From the NCBI GenBank assembly GCA_029882675.1, contig JAOUKJ010000044.1, positions 1-14,617 on the forward strand: 14,617 nucleotides of DNA, written 5' to 3'. The DNA comes from Cyclobacteriaceae bacterium (lineage in GTDB: Bacteria > Bacteroidota > Bacteroidia > Cytophagales > Cyclobacteriaceae). The notes under the pieces are model-generated. The model ran no database searches, was not told where the DNA came from, and worked only from the letters and a program-made list of their open reading frames with translations. Shown piece by piece: positions 7,638 to 14,617 of the stretch. Positions within the stretch are counted from its first letter, which is position 1, and each line of letters begins with the position of its first letter. Position numbers and translations under genes: made by a program.

Positions 7638-7645
7638 TATCTTTG
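7638..7645 (+). promoter_or_regulatory. Possible -7 element for the biotin carrier gene
   Basis: TATCTTTG matches TAnnTTTG in full, but it lies only five nucleotides before the ATG at 7651 and has no TTTG about 19 nt upstream. If used, the transcript would be leaderless or nearly so. A chance match in AT-rich DNA is quite possible. Confidence 0.3.
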
Positions 7646-7650
7646 AAGCC

Positions 7651-8148
7651 ATGATCATCGACCTTGAAAGTCCTCATCAAACGTACAGTATCCTTAGGGA
7701 ACATGACCGGCTTGTTATAAATGGCGAGACATTTGATGGTACAATCAAATCCACAGCGGAAAACCATTACTTCATTTTACTGAATAATCGGTGTATACAC
7801 GCCGAAATAAAAACAAACGGCAATAATCATCAAGTAATCGAAATATTGATCAATGGAAAAACCTATACTTTTAATCTAAAAACAAAATCAGATATTTTGT
7901 ACGAAAGGGTGGGGATGAAAAAGCCGGAAGACAGCAAAAAAAATGACCTGGTTGCCCCCATGCCCGGCATGGTACTGGATATTAAAGTAAAAGAAGGAGA
8001 TGAGGTAAAACCCGGAGATCCTTTATTAATCCTGGAGGCCATGAAAATGGAAAACATGATTAAATCTGACCGTTCGGGAAAAATAGCTGTAGTAGAAATA
8101 CAAAAAGGGCAAGGGGTGGAAAAAAACCAGGTTTTATTTCGATTTTAA
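7651..8148 (+). CDS. Free-standing biotin carboxyl carrier protein (acyl-CoA carboxylase subunit)
   Basis: The 165-residue protein ends in a biotinyl domain (about 97-165). VAPMPGMVLDIKVKEGDEVKPG comes before the biotin site EAMKMEN, where Lys132 would be biotinylated 33 residues from the C-terminus, the normal distance. It carries CO2 as carboxybiotin between a biotin carboxylase and a carboxyltransferase. The first 90 residues are beta-rich (LVINGETFDG, VIEILINGKTYTFNLK) and resemble the linker or BT-type region found before the biotinyl domain in propionyl/acyl-CoA carboxylase alpha chains, so I favour an acyl-CoA carboxylase over the fatty-acid AccB type. The usual carboxylase partner genes are absent here. 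An in-frame stop at 7618-7620 and no later Met before residue 89 fix the ATG start. It is transcribed away from the receptor gene, 61 nt before pyrH. Confidence 0.9.
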   Translation: MIIDLESPHQTYSILREHDRLVINGETFDGTIKSTAENHYFILLNNRCIHAEIKTNGNNHQVIEILINGKTYTFNLKTKSDILYERVGMKKPEDSKKNDLVAPMPGMVLDIKVKEGDEVKPGDPLLILEAMKMENMIKSDRSGKIAVVEIQKGQGVEKNQVLFRF

Positions 8149-8181
8149 AGAACGATAAAGTTATTTTCAATATCAACTAAA

Positions 8182-8189
8182 TATATTTG
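8182..8189 (+). promoter_or_regulatory. Possible -7 promoter element for pyrH
   Basis: TATATTTG fits TAnnTTTG exactly and lies 20 nt before the pyrH ATG, so a start near 8195 would leave a leader of about 15 nt. No clear TTTG is found at -33 (19 nt upstream reads AGTT), so pyrH may instead, or also, be read through from the biotin carrier gene. Confidence 0.4.
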
Positions 8190-8209
8190 CGATCAATTAA
8201 CAACGTCTG

Positions 8210-8914
8210 ATGAAGTACAAAAGGATTTTACTTAAACTAAGTGGAGAAGCATTAATGGGATCAGCCAATTACGGAATAGACCCCTTACGATTGGATCAGT
8301 ATACACGTGAAATCATAAAAGTGAAGGACAGTGGTGTCGAAATTGCTATTGTAATAGGTGGCGGAAACATTTTTAGGGGTGTACAAGCTGAAAATGCGGG
8401 ATTTGACCGTGTGCAAGGAGACTATATGGGTATGCTCGCCACTGTGATAAATGGCATGGCATTGCAAAGCGCACTGGAGCAAAAGGGCATATATACCCGA
8501 TTGATGTCAGGGATTGCCATGGAACAGGTTTGTGAGCCCTTTATCAGACGACGGGCCATCAGACACCTTGAGAAAGGCCGGGTAGTCATTTTTGGTGCCG
8601 GAACCGGCAATCCGTATTTCACAACAGATTCTACAGCTGCTTTAAGAGCTATTGAAATCCAAGCCGAAGTCGTTCTCAAAGGAACACGGGTAAATGGAGT
8701 ATACACGGCCGATCCCGAGAAAGATCCTTCAGCCAAGAGATATGATTCTCTCTCTTTTCAGGAAGCCTATCAAAAAGGCCTGGATATCATGGACATGACC
8801 GCATTTACGTTGTGCATGGAAAATAAATTGCCGATCGTCGTTTTCAATATGAATACCGAAGGTAACCTGATGAGTTTACTCGAAGGGGAAAATGAAGGCA
8901 CCTTAATTAGCTGA
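8210..8914 (+). CDS. pyrH: UMP kinase PyrH
   Basis: PyrH phosphorylates UMP to UDP with ATP, at the head of pyrimidine nucleotide supply, in the cytoplasm as a hexamer. The 234-residue length is normal. Amino-acid-kinase-fold motifs are visible: LLKLSGEALMG at 7-17 with Lys9, VIGGGNIFRG at 48-57, QGDYMGMLAT at 69-78, and GTGNPYFTTDSTAALRA at 131-147, followed by KGTRVNGVYTADPEKD at 157-172. These cover the phosphate-, UMP- and ATP-binding sites. The next gene is frr, 35 nt downstream on the same strand. The pyrH-frr pair is one of the most widely conserved neighbourhoods in bacteria and supports a shared transcript. Confidence 0.98.
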   Translation: MKYKRILLKLSGEALMGSANYGIDPLRLDQYTREIIKVKDSGVEIAIVIGGGNIFRGVQAENAGFDRVQGDYMGMLATVINGMALQSALEQKGIYTRLMSGIAMEQVCEPFIRRRAIRHLEKGRVVIFGAGTGNPYFTTDSTAALRAIEIQAEVVLKGTRVNGVYTADPEKDPSAKRYDSLSFQEAYQKGLDIMDMTAFTLCMENKLPIVVFNMNTEGNLMSLLEGENEGTLIS

Positions 8915-8949
8915 AATTTAATGTATTTTATGATTTAAATTAATTTAAC

Positions 8950-9513
8950 ATGGAAGAGGAAATAGAATTGTATCTGGAAGATGCCAACGAACACATGGAT
9001 AAAGCAATACAACATTTAAACTATGAACTTTCACATATAAGAGCGGGCAAAGCCAATCCAGCCATGCTTGACAGCATCAAGGTGGATTATTACGGGACGC
9101 TTACCCCGTTAAACCAGATGTCATCCGTTACCACCCCGGATGCCCGCACATTGATGATCAAACCCTGGGAAAAAACTGTTCTTCACGACATTGAAAGAGC
9201 TATCATCAATTCAGACCTGGGATTGAATCCACAAAATGACGGGGAACAAGTGATCATTAATATCCCGATACTTACTGAAGAAAGAAGGGTGGCACTGGTA
9301 AAACAGGTAAGACACGAAGGTGAACTAGGTAAGGTGAGTATCAGAAACATCAGAAAAGATGTGAATGACAGTCTGAAAAAGTTACAAAAAGACGGTGCTT
9401 CGGAAGATGAAGTAAAGCGGGCAGAGGATCGGGTACAAAAGATGACTGATGATCATGTAAAAAAGGTAGACGAACTCTTACATAAAAAAGAGGAAGAAAT
9501 CATGACCGTTTAA
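8950..9513 (+). CDS. frr: Ribosome recycling factor
   Basis: The factor splits post-termination 70S ribosomes together with EF-G. The 187-residue length is standard. Characteristic segments are HIRAGKANPAML at 29-40, VDYYGTLTPLNQMSSV at 45-60, the domain II stretch MIKPWEKTVLHDIERAI at 69-85, NIPILTEERR at 104-113, and SIRNIRKDVNDSLKKL at 130-145, which carries the conserved Arg132. The ends form the long helical bundle and the acidic, lysine-rich C-terminal helix. It sits 35 nt after pyrH. Its stop codon faces that of the phosphatidylserine decarboxylase gene, with 12 nt between them and no terminator hairpin. Confidence 0.98.
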   Translation: MEEEIELYLEDANEHMDKAIQHLNYELSHIRAGKANPAMLDSIKVDYYGTLTPLNQMSSVTTPDARTLMIKPWEKTVLHDIERAIINSDLGLNPQNDGEQVIINIPILTEERRVALVKQVRHEGELGKVSIRNIRKDVNDSLKKLQKDGASEDEVKRAEDRVQKMTDDHVKKVDELLHKKEEEIMTV

Positions 9514-9525
9514 ACTCACTCCCTA

Positions 9526-10179
9526 TTATGACAATTCCGCGATCACTGTACGGCCAGCCTTGGTCTTATCACCCGGCTTTACAATAACCTTAGCATCAAG
9601 CGGGAGAAAGACATCGAGTCGTGATCCGAATTTGATAAATCCATATTCCGCTCCCTGTCCCAACTGATCCCCCTCCTTCACATACCATTTAATTCGACGG
9701 GCCACAGCACCTGCAATTTGACGAACGAGTAACTCGGTATTATTTGTTGTTTTTAATACCATGGTTGTTCGTTCGTTTTCGGTGCTGGACTTGGGGTGCC
9801 AGGCTACCAGGTATTTTCCGGGATGATATGCGAATTTACTGACTTCACCTTCTAGGGGACTCCGATTCACATGCACATTGAGCGGGGACATGAAAATAGA
9901 TACTTGTATCCGTCGGTCTTTAAAATGCTCATTTTCTTCTGTTTCTTCCACAACAACTACTTTGCCATCAGCCGGGGCAAGTACATTCTTCGTTCCGTAA
10001 TTGATTTTTATACGGGGATTTCTGAAAAATTGCAACACCAGACAAAAGAGAACAAGTGCGACAGCTGCGCTGATTAAAAACCAAATTTGAGTCAAAAAAT
10101 ACCAGACAAGCGCAACAATGCCTGTTAATACGATCAACAAACCGAGCAGCAACGCCCGGCCTTCCTTATGAATAGTCAT
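9526..10179 (-). CDS. psd: Phosphatidylserine decarboxylase, short form
   Basis: This enzyme decarboxylates phosphatidylserine to phosphatidylethanolamine at the inner membrane. The 217-residue protein is the short type found in many bacteria and archaea-like lineages. Two hydrophobic segments lie at about 9-30 and 32-51, followed by FFRNPR. The decarboxylase domain then shows LAPADGKVV at 67-75, IFMSPLNVHVNRSP at 95-108 with the conserved His103, YHPGKYLVA at 118-126, and FGSRLDVFLP at 184-193. Self-cleavage of the proenzyme between Gly185 and Ser186 would make the pyruvoyl group on Ser186. It begins one nucleotide after the glutamate dehydrogenase stop on the same strand, suggesting coupled expression, although the two functions are unrelated. 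The symbol follows function; the short form is only distantly related to E. coli Psd. Confidence 0.94.
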   Translation of the reverse strand: MTIHKEGRALLLGLLIVLTGIVALVWYFLTQIWFLISAAVALVLFCLVLQFFRNPRIKINYGTKNVLAPADGKVVVVEETEENEHFKDRRIQVSIFMSPLNVHVNRSPLEGEVSKFAYHPGKYLVAWHPKSSTENERTTMVLKTTNNTELLVRQIAGAVARRIKWYVKEGDQLGQGAEYGFIKFGSRLDVFLPLDAKVIVKPGDKTKAGRTVIAELS

Positions 10180-10180
10180 T

Positions 10181-11455
10181 TTAAAATCCTCCGCGATATT
10201 TATAAGTTTTGGCTACTTTATCAATGGCCACAATATAAGCAGCTATTCGCATAGGCACATTATACTGAACGGAAACTTTATAAACTTTATCGAAAGCGTC
10301 CTTCATAATCCGGTCAGATCTGCGGTTAACCCGCTCTTCTGTCCACTTATACCCCAGCCTGTTTTGCACCCATTCAAAGTAGGAAACAGTTACCCCCCCG
10401 GCATTAGCCAGGATATCCGGGGCTACCATGATGCCCATCTCAGCAATAATTTTATCAGCCTTAGAAGAGGTAGGTCCATTGGCTCCCTCTACAATAAGTC
10501 GTGCCTTTATGCTATCTGCCTTACTGGCCGTAATGACATCTTCGGTAGCTGCTGGTACCAACACATCCACAGCCATAAAAAGGATATCATCCCCGTCCAT
10601 GTATTCTGCGTCGGTGTATCCCTCCAGAATCCCGTTATTATTATCGCGATATTCGATGGCCTTTTTTATGTCTATCCCTTTCTCATTGTAATAAGCTCCG
10701 GATATATCACTTATTGGCACTACTTTCACTCCCCGTTCAGCGAGTAATAAAGCTGCCCATGATCCCACATTTCCAAATCCCTGTACAGCACAAGTAGCCC
10801 GGTATGGGTTAATTTTTAATTTTTCCATTGCAGCCAATGCCGACACCATTACACCTCGTCCTGTTGCCTCGGTACGGCCCAAAGATCCCCCAAGAACAAG
10901 GGGTTTGCCTGTTACGACTGAGTTGACTGTCATTCCTTGCGACCTTGAATATTCATCCATCAGCCAGGCCATTTCCCGGGGGCCGGTTCCCATATCAGGT
11001 GCCGGAATGTCTTTATCCGGACCGAATATTTCGTGTAACGAGGTTGTATAGGCCCTCACCAGACGTTCCATCTCACCCCTCGACATCTCCCGGGGATTAC
11101 AACAAACACCCCCTTTGGCACCTCCATACGGGATATCCACTACAGCACATTTCCAGGTCATCCATGCAGCAAGCGCTTTTACTTCATCCAGATTTACCCG
11201 TTTATCAAATCTTATACCCCCCTTTGATGGGCCAAGAATATTGGAATGGATGACTCGATAACCCTCAAAGACACGAATAGAACCATCATCCATCGTAATA
11301 GGAATGCTGACAATAACCTGCTTTGCCGGGTTTTTTAATACGTTATAGACTTCATCATCTAAGCCAAGAAGCTGAGAAGCGATCTGAAATCTTGACATCA
11401 TCGCTTCAAAAGGGTTCTCCCGGTCCTTTAATGGAGCCGGCTCGATATATCCCAT
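10181..11455 (-). CDS. Glutamate dehydrogenase (Glu/Leu/Phe/Val dehydrogenase family)
   Basis: The enzyme interconverts glutamate and 2-oxoglutarate plus ammonia with NAD(P). The 424-residue length is that of the small hexameric class. The substrate domain shows GPSKGGIRF at 75-83 (Lys78), WMTWKCAVVDIPYGGAKGG at 98-116 (Lys102 and catalytic Lys114), and PAPDMGT at 151-157 (Asp154). The Rossmann domain shows VQGFGNVGSWAA at 224-235. The late stretch NAGGVTVSYFEWVQN, with Ser358, agrees with glutamate rather than leucine or phenylalanine as substrate. Cofactor choice cannot be settled by eye, though Asp250 after the second Rossmann strand region (VVPISD) is compatible with NAD. It is one nucleotide upstream of psd. 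A full -7 match (TAAATTTG) lies upstream. Confidence 0.94.
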   Translation of the reverse strand: MGYIEPAPLKDRENPFEAMMSRFQIASQLLGLDDEVYNVLKNPAKQVIVSIPITMDDGSIRVFEGYRVIHSNILGPSKGGIRFDKRVNLDEVKALAAWMTWKCAVVDIPYGGAKGGVCCNPREMSRGEMERLVRAYTTSLHEIFGPDKDIPAPDMGTGPREMAWLMDEYSRSQGMTVNSVVTGKPLVLGGSLGRTEATGRGVMVSALAAMEKLKINPYRATCAVQGFGNVGSWAALLLAERGVKVVPISDISGAYYNEKGIDIKKAIEYRDNNNGILEGYTDAEYMDGDDILFMAVDVLVPAATEDVITASKADSIKARLIVEGANGPTSSKADKIIAEMGIMVAPDILANAGGVTVSYFEWVQNRLGYKWTEERVNRRSDRIMKDAFDKVYKVSVQYNVPMRIAAYIVAIDKVAKTYKYRGGF

Positions 11456-11482
11456 AGTATCAAATTCCGATTAGTTTCCAGA

Positions 11483-11490
11483 CAAATTTA
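11483..11490 (-). promoter_or_regulatory. Possible -7 promoter element for glutamate dehydrogenase
   Basis: On the minus strand TAAATTTG matches TAnnTTTG fully and lies 27 nt before the start codon, giving a leader of about 20 nt. The -33 region 19 nt upstream reads GATA and is not a good TTTG match. The strong terminator upstream means this gene needs its own promoter, which supports the call. Confidence 0.45.
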
Positions 11491-11592
11491 CAAAATTCAA
11501 CATTCCAATTATCGTATTTGCAAAAAATGTTTGCCCCATTGCAAAATTATTACTCACACCTCAAGGCATAAAGCCAGCTTATTGACAAGGTC

Positions 11593-11632
11593 AAAAAAAA
11601 AGGAAAGCATCTATAAATATATGCTTTCCTTT
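11593..11632 (-). terminator. Intrinsic terminator of secDF
   Basis: AAAGGAAAGCAT (11599-11610) and ATGCTTTCCTTT (11621-11632) form a perfect 12-bp stem around a 10-nt AT-rich loop. On the minus strand the stem runs into a tract of eight or more T residues (11593-11600). It starts 26 nt after the secDF stop codon, the expected place. The stem is only moderately GC-rich but long and without mismatches. Confidence 0.88.
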
Positions 11633-11658
11633 TCCGCTAAAAAAACGGACGGTTGCCG

Positions 11659-14617
11659 TTATCCCTTCACTTTCTTCTGCAATTTAGCTTTTGAAACTTC
11701 CAGATCTACTACAATAGGCGAAGCGATGAACATGGAAGAATAAGTTCCAATCAGTACACCAATGAACATAGCAAATGAAAAGCCCCGCAGTACCTCTCCT
11801 CCAAAAATCAACAATACCAGCACCACAATCATGGTTGTCATGGACGTAATCACCGTCCTGTTGAGCGTATTATTGATAGCCGAGTTAAATATTTTCTCAT
11901 AATCAGTGCTGGTGCCCAGATTCAGATACTCCCGGATTCGGTCGAACACAATCACGGTGTCGTTGATCGAATAACCAATAATGGTCAGGATGGCAGCAAT
12001 AAAAACCTGATCTATCTCAAAAGAAATACCCAACACTCCTGCTATAGCATAAGAAGACAACACAAACAAGGTATCATGAAACAGAGCCACAATGGCTCCA
12101 AGGCCAAACTGCCACTTTCTAAATCTCACCGCGATATAAATAAAAATCAGCACCAATGCCAGTATAATAGAGCGATACGAAGCGTTTTTAATATCATCAG
12201 CTATTGTTGCACCAACCTTTGCGGAACTGGATATCGTAAACGTCCCTTCATCCAATTTGGAATCATTTGGTGAAAACTTACTGCCCGTTGAGGCCTCCAG
12301 TCCGGCAACAAGTGCCTTTCTTACATTCTCATCCGCATCATCCGATTCATCATCTACCAAAAATGCCGTAGTTATTTTAACCACATCGTTACCCCCAAAG
12401 TTTTTCACTTCGGTGCCTGCGTCCTCAAAACTATTGGTCAGGTCAACCTTAAGCGTAGTGGCTTCAACAGGAGCTCCAAAAGCTACGACATAAGAACGGC
12501 CTCCTTTAAAATCAACGCCCATATTTAGCCCTCCACTGGTCATCATGGCTATCAATCCTGCCACAATGAAGATCGCTGAGAAGATATACGCCTTTTTTCT
12601 ATAGCCCATAAAGTTAATATTCATATTGGACAACAATCCCCCGGAAAGAGGGGTGCTGAATGACACCTTGCTTTCGTCTCCCTTCCGGGTCATCCACTCA
12701 ATAATCACACGAGTGATGAATACAGCTGAAAAGAATGAACAGAAAATACCAATCAACAACGTGATAGCAAACCCTTTAACCGGTCCCTGGCCAAGAACAA
12801 TAAGAACCGTTGCGGCGATAAGTGTAGTCAGGTTAGAATCAAAGATAGTCCAAAAGGCTTTTTGATAACCCGTGGTTATGGCCTCACGCAACTTTATACC
12901 TTTTCGTAGTTCTTCTCTAATACGCTCAAAAATAAGGACGTTGGCATCTATGGACATACCTATCGTAAGCACAATACCTGCAATACCCGGAAGGGTAAGA
13001 GCCGCATTGTAGTTAGCCAGTATGCCCAGGATAAAGAATATATTGAAAAGCAGAGCCAGGTTAGCCACAAATCCACCTTTGGAATAATATGCCACCATAA
13101 AAAGGACTACGATAATCAATCCTGAAATAATAGAAAAAACACCCTGCTTCTGAGCGAGTTCCCCCAGCGTAGCTCCAATAATTGCCTCTTCAACAATGCG
13201 CGTCGGAGCAGGTAAAGAACCTGCTTTCAGTATATTTGATAAATCCTTAACTTCTTCCTGCGAAAAAGCCCCTGAAATCTGGCTGTTGCCATTAGGTATT
13301 TCTTCATTCACCGATGGGGCGGAATAAACATACTCGTCCAGTACAATAGCAATTCTGCCTTGTGGCGTCTTTGCCGCTGCTTCTCTTGTTACGGCAGCCC
13401 ATTTCCGGGTACCGATGGCATCCATCCGGATACTTACAGCCGGTTTTCCATATTGATCAATGTCAGCCCGTGCATCTGTAATTACATCACCTTCAAGGAG
13501 TGGTTCACCACCACGCCCTTTTCGGATGAAGTTAAGGGGCAATACTTCCTGTCCCTGGTAATCGATAGGTTTGGCATTCCAGAAATAGCCAATATTACGG
13601 GGGATCAAACGGGCTACATCTTCTCTACGAAGCAATTGCCCGATGCGGGCAGTGTCTGCCAAATCATACATATATTGTCCCATAGGAACTGACAGTGCCA
13701 ACAAAGGCGACATGCCTCCTGAAGATAAGGAATCAATCAGTGATGAAAGGCTGTCACGTACTGCTGCTTGTGTCGAGTCTACTTCCTGTGCGGTAGAATC
13801 TCCTTCATCGGCACTGAGCAACTCTTTTAGCGACTCCGCTTCCGTTTGTCCCTCCAATCCTTCTAAAGCAGAGGTTGTTCCCCTTTCTGTTTGGGCCAAT
13901 AATTGATTGATGCCATTTAAACCATTAATATCATAGGGCTCAGCCACCTCCCAAAACTGGAGTTTTGCAACCCCTTGCAACAACTTCCGAACACGCTCCG
14001 GGTTTTCTGCACCGGGTATCTCAATCTGGATACGTCCGGTTCCTGGCAAACGCTGGATATTAGGTTGAGAAGTGCCAAACTGATCCACCCGCGTCCTTAA
14101 AATAATCTCTGAACGATCTATCGCCCCGGCCACTTCCTCACGTAACATTTGCATGACGACCATATCATCATCAGATGAACTTACTTTACCCTGGTTGGCT
14201 GCCGTAGCGAAAATCGGTCCTAGTTTTTTTCCGGGATTTAACTCCTGATAGGCCTCATGAAAAAGGTCAATATATTGTTCCTGGCTGTTTTTCTGCATTT
14301 CCCGGGCCTGGTTTAACGCCGCGATAAAACCCGGGTCATCACTGTTGCCACTCAAACCCTTTATGATATCTACCGGGGAAACCTCCAACACAACATGCAT
14401 TCCTCCCTGGAGATCCAGCCCCAGATTTAACTCCGTATCTTTAACTTCCTTATAGGTATAGTCTACTCCAAAAAGAGTATATACCGTTTCGTTCCAGATG
14501 GAGTCCAGGTATTGTTGTTTTTTAAAACTATCAAATACGCCACTTTGATCCGTGGCAAAAGCTGTTGCCTCTTTTTGTATCCCCCTGGACACAAAGGTAA
14601 ACGACAGGTAATAAACG
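11659..14617 (-). CDS. secDF: Fused protein translocase subunit SecDF (N-terminus beyond right edge)
   Basis: SecDF helps SecYEG export proteins, using the proton gradient to pull substrates on the periplasmic side. The reading frame stays open to the window edge (YYLSFTF precedes the GTG at 14592), so the true start and most of the first membrane segment are missing. About 985 residues are visible. Numbering from the GTG, the SecD half has LNLGLDLQGGMHVVLEV at 55-71, RTRVDQFGTSQPNIQ at 166-180, and the membrane motif GMSIDANVLIFERIREE at 545-561 with Asp549. The SecF half begins near MNINFMGYRKKAYI (657) with GVDFKGG at 692-698, and has GYSINDTVIVFDRIRE at 873-888 with Asp878. The fusion is normal for Bacteroidota. 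A Ser/Asp/Glu-rich insertion lies at about 237-295. The gene ends in a strong terminator. Confidence 0.97.
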   Translation of the reverse strand, partial: VYYLSFTFVSRGIQKEATAFATDQSGVFDSFKKQQYLDSIWNETVYTLFGVDYTYKEVKDTELNLGLDLQGGMHVVLEVSPVDIIKGLSGNSDDPGFIAALNQAREMQKNSQEQYIDLFHEAYQELNPGKKLGPIFATAANQGKVSSSDDDMVVMQMLREEVAGAIDRSEIILRTRVDQFGTSQPNIQRLPGTGRIQIEIPGAENPERVRKLLQGVAKLQFWEVAEPYDINGLNGINQLLAQTERGTTSALEGLEGQTEAESLKELLSADEGDSTAQEVDSTQAAVRDSLSSLIDSLSSGGMSPLLALSVPMGQYMYDLADTARIGQLLRREDVARLIPRNIGYFWNAKPIDYQGQEVLPLNFIRKGRGGEPLLEGDVITDARADIDQYGKPAVSIRMDAIGTRKWAAVTREAAAKTPQGRIAIVLDEYVYSAPSVNEEIPNGNSQISGAFSQEEVKDLSNILKAGSLPAPTRIVEEAIIGATLGELAQKQGVFSIISGLIIVVLFMVAYYSKGGFVANLALLFNIFFILGILANYNAALTLPGIAGIVLTIGMSIDANVLIFERIREELRKGIKLREAITTGYQKAFWTIFDSNLTTLIAATVLIVLGQGPVKGFAITLLIGIFCSFFSAVFITRVIIEWMTRKGDESKVSFSTPLSGGLLSNMNINFMGYRKKAYIFSAIFIVAGLIAMMTSGGLNMGVDFKGGRSYVVAFGAPVEATTLKVDLTNSFEDAGTEVKNFGGNDVVKITTAFLVDDESDDADENVRKALVAGLEASTGSKFSPNDSKLDEGTFTISSSAKVGATIADDIKNASYRSIILALVLIFIYIAVRFRKWQFGLGAIVALFHDTLFVLSSYAIAGVLGISFEIDQVFIAAILTIIGYSINDTVIVFDRIREYLNLGTSTDYEKIFNSAINNTLNRTVITSMTTMIVVLVLLIFGGEVLRGFSFAMFIGVLIGTYSSMFIASPIVVDLEVSKAKLQKKVKG

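Larger units (their letters stand above)
11456..11658. other. Intergenic region between secDF and glutamate dehydrogenase gene
   Basis: This 203-nt region holds the secDF terminator at its right end and the dehydrogenase promoter region at its left end. Between them is a small inverted repeat TTTGC (11530-11534) / GCAAA (11541-11545), which could be an operator half-site pair or chance. No credible ORF is confined to the gap. Confidence 0.6.

Noticed and set aside
10364..10747. Plus-strand open frame of 127 codons
   Set aside because: It is antisense to the well-conserved glutamate dehydrogenase and has no recognisable domain; a shadow frame.
11531..11743. Plus-strand open frame starting in the secDF-gdh gap
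   Set aside because: It runs through the secDF terminator hairpin and into the antisense of secDF, with low-complexity Lys/Ser content; not a credible gene.
14590..14592. GTG as the start codon of secDF
   Set aside because: The frame continues upstream to the window edge with hydrophobic residues (YYLSFTF) matching the first SecD membrane segment, so the gene is cut by the window and does not start here.
1..14617. Mobile elements, CRISPR arrays, tRNA or rRNA genes, defence genes
   Set aside because: No transposase, repeat-spacer pattern, tRNA-like cloverleaf or defence protein was seen on either strand; nearly all DNA is accounted for by housekeeping genes.

Overview
The window is a stretch of ordinary chromosome from a member of the Bacteroidota, most likely a Cytophagales-type marine or environmental bacterium. 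Four things point there: a fused SecDF, a SusC-like TonB-dependent receptor with an N-terminal carboxypeptidase-regulatory-like domain, purH next to mreBC, and promoter -7 elements of the Bacteroidetes form TAnnTTTG with few Shine-Dalgarno-like sites. I see no mobile element, CRISPR array, tRNA, rRNA, phage gene or restriction system. The base composition looks even throughout.

Left part (1-7440, all minus strand, read right to left): a TonB-dependent outer-membrane receptor, a UbiA-family prenyltransferase, purN, purH, mreB and the 5' part of mreC, which runs off the left edge. The receptor lies behind a clear TPP (thiamine pyrophosphate) riboswitch, so it is most simply read as a thiamine, or thiamine precursor, uptake receptor that is repressed when TPP is plentiful. 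purN and purH form a purine-synthesis pair. mreB and mreC start the cell-shape cluster. The whole block could be co-transcribed in part; the widest gaps are 145-148 nt (ubiA-purN) and 84 nt (purH-mreB).

Middle part (7441-9513): a 210-nt divergent intergenic region carries the riboswitch on the minus strand and the promoter side of a plus-strand group. That group encodes a free-standing biotin carboxyl carrier protein, UMP kinase (pyrH) and ribosome recycling factor (frr). It converges on the next minus-strand gene with only 12 nt between the stop codons.

Right part (9526-14617, minus strand): secDF (start beyond the right edge) ends at a strong intrinsic terminator. After it come glutamate dehydrogenase and a short-form phosphatidylserine decarboxylase, one nucleotide apart.

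The most interesting signal is the thiamine leader: a promoter that places the transcript start almost at the aptamer, a canonical TPP aptamer, and a downstream hairpin whose loop is complementary to the aptamer's P2 strand. It controls a receptor that has no thiamine gene beside it in this window and is followed closely by a lipid/quinone-type prenyltransferase gene. I found no convincing wholly new system; the remaining findings are modest.
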